From NCBI GenBank assembly GCA_015056815.1, contig SVFN01000021.1:1-64000 (forward strand): DNA of 64,000 bases, given 5' to 3'. Positions 63,489 through 64,000 of this stretch are shown here, in pieces. The position numbers and the translations under genes are program-made. The stretch is from Lachnospiraceae bacterium. Lineage in GTDB: Bacteria > Bacillota > Clostridia > Lachnospirales > Lachnospiraceae. The stretch's first letter is position 1, and each line of letters begins with the position of its first letter. The notes beneath the pieces are model-generated. The model was given only the letters and a program-made list of their open reading frames with translations. It was not told where the DNA came from and did no database searches.

Positions 63489-64000
63489 CTATTCTCTCTC
63501 GACGATCGTAGCACAACCCATACCACCGCCGATACACAGAGTAGCAAGACCCTTCTTAGCGTCTTTTGCTTCCATCTCGTGTAACAGAGTCACAAGGATA
63601 CGTGCGCCGGAAGCTCCAACCGGATGTCCGAGTGCGATCGCACCACCATTCGGATTGAGCTGCTTGTCAACGTCGATACCAAGCTCTTTTCCTACTGCAA
63701 CAGACTGAGCTGCAAATGCCTCGTTTGCCTCGATGATATCGAAGTCCTCGATCTTATATCCTGCTTTCTCCATCGCTTTCTTGGAAGCCGGTACAGGACC
63801 GATACCCATAACCTCAGGACGGCATCCTGCAAGTGCGCCGGAAACGAAAGTAGCCATCGGCTTAACGCCTAACTCTTTTGCTTTCTCTTCGCTCATAACG
63901 ACGATTGCTGCAGCACCATCATTGATACCGGAAGCGTTACCTGCTGTAACAAATCCATCCGGATTCAGAGGACGCAGTTTTGCAAGTCCTTCGATCGTAG
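63489..64000 (-). CDS. thl: Acetyl-CoA acetyltransferase (thiolase), C-terminal part
   Basis: The C-terminal ~170 residues of a thiolase run off the window edge; the start codon is not present. Seen are [30 protein letters not shown]-like [37 protein letters not shown] (catalytic His) and [16 protein letters not shown] (catalytic Cys). The enzyme condenses two acetyl-CoA to acetoacetyl-CoA, the first step of butyrate synthesis. The promoter of the operon lies beyond the window. Confidence 0.95.
   Translation of the reverse strand, partial: TIEGLAKLRPLNPDGFVTAGNASGINDGAAAIVVMSEEKAKELGVKPMATFVSGALAGCRPEVMGIGPVPASKKAMEKAGYKIEDFDIIEANEAFAAQSVAVGKELGIDVDKQLNPNGGAIALGHPVGASGARILVTLLHEMEAKDAKKGLATLCIGGGMGCATIVERE

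Overview
The window looks like a chromosomal segment of a butyrate-producing Lachnospiraceae (Clostridia, Firmicutes). The basis is the thl-crt-hbd-bcd-etfB-etfA cluster at the right end, Gram-positive secretion signals, AGGAGG-type ribosome binding sites, sigma-A-like promoters, and surface proteins with Ig-like, BIG2 and BspA-type leucine-rich repeats. Genus cannot be fixed from the sequence alone. Almost all genes lie on the minus strand, so transcription runs mainly from high to low coordinates.

Region 1 (1-15,532) is a polymorphic-toxin locus. A predicted promoter (15,503-15,532) drives a 1,058-aa secreted multidomain protein and, 1 nt further on, a 2,058-aa RHS/YD-repeat lipoprotein. 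The lipoprotein ends in a GIY-YIG/URI-like toxin domain and is followed by a small probable immunity gene. Three displaced ('orphan') RHS C-terminal modules lie downstream. The first has an intact HINT domain, a BECR-RNase-like toxin and a probable immunity gene. The second has a HINT domain and a Tse2-like ADP-ribosyltransferase toxin, broken by an amber codon and a frameshift, plus a probable immunity gene. The third is a long RHS core broken by an amber codon, and its toxin lies beyond the window. Their RHS-core remnants (about 40 bp, 430 bp and 1.6 kb) are near-identical to the resident gene, which fits toxin-tip replacement by homologous recombination.

Region 2 (15,657-22,950) holds a DPM-like glycosyltransferase with a polytopic membrane protein, a VOC protein and a secreted papain-family protease. 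Divergent from these, on the plus strand, are a polyprenyl-phosphate sugar transferase and a GT2 enzyme.

Region 3 (22,944-43,863) is a 21-kb surface-glycan cluster read leftwards from a strong predicted promoter at 43,835-43,863. It contains a SAF-less NeuB paralogue, a split polytopic membrane protein, a Wzz-like protein with a degenerate kinase domain, WecB/TagA and GT4 glycosyltransferases, a Wzy-like polymerase and a GT42/DUF115-like candidate transferase. It also contains a full nonulosonic-acid set of legionaminic type (LegB, LegC, PtmE-like nucleotidyltransferase, NeuD/LegH-like acetyltransferase, NeuB/LegI, NeuC/LegG, NeuA/LegF), a flippase and three acyl-transfer proteins. A 204-bp MITE-like element sits between legC and legB. 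Together these genes predict a flipped and polymerised, O-acylated glycan carrying a nonulosonic acid.

Region 4 (43,904-58,308) carries two tandem paralogous Ig-domain surface proteins of about 2,000 aa, GreA, and an unrecognised membrane-anchored protein. Region 5 (58,531-64,000) is the butyrate operon, ending in a strong terminator; the thiolase is cut by the window edge.
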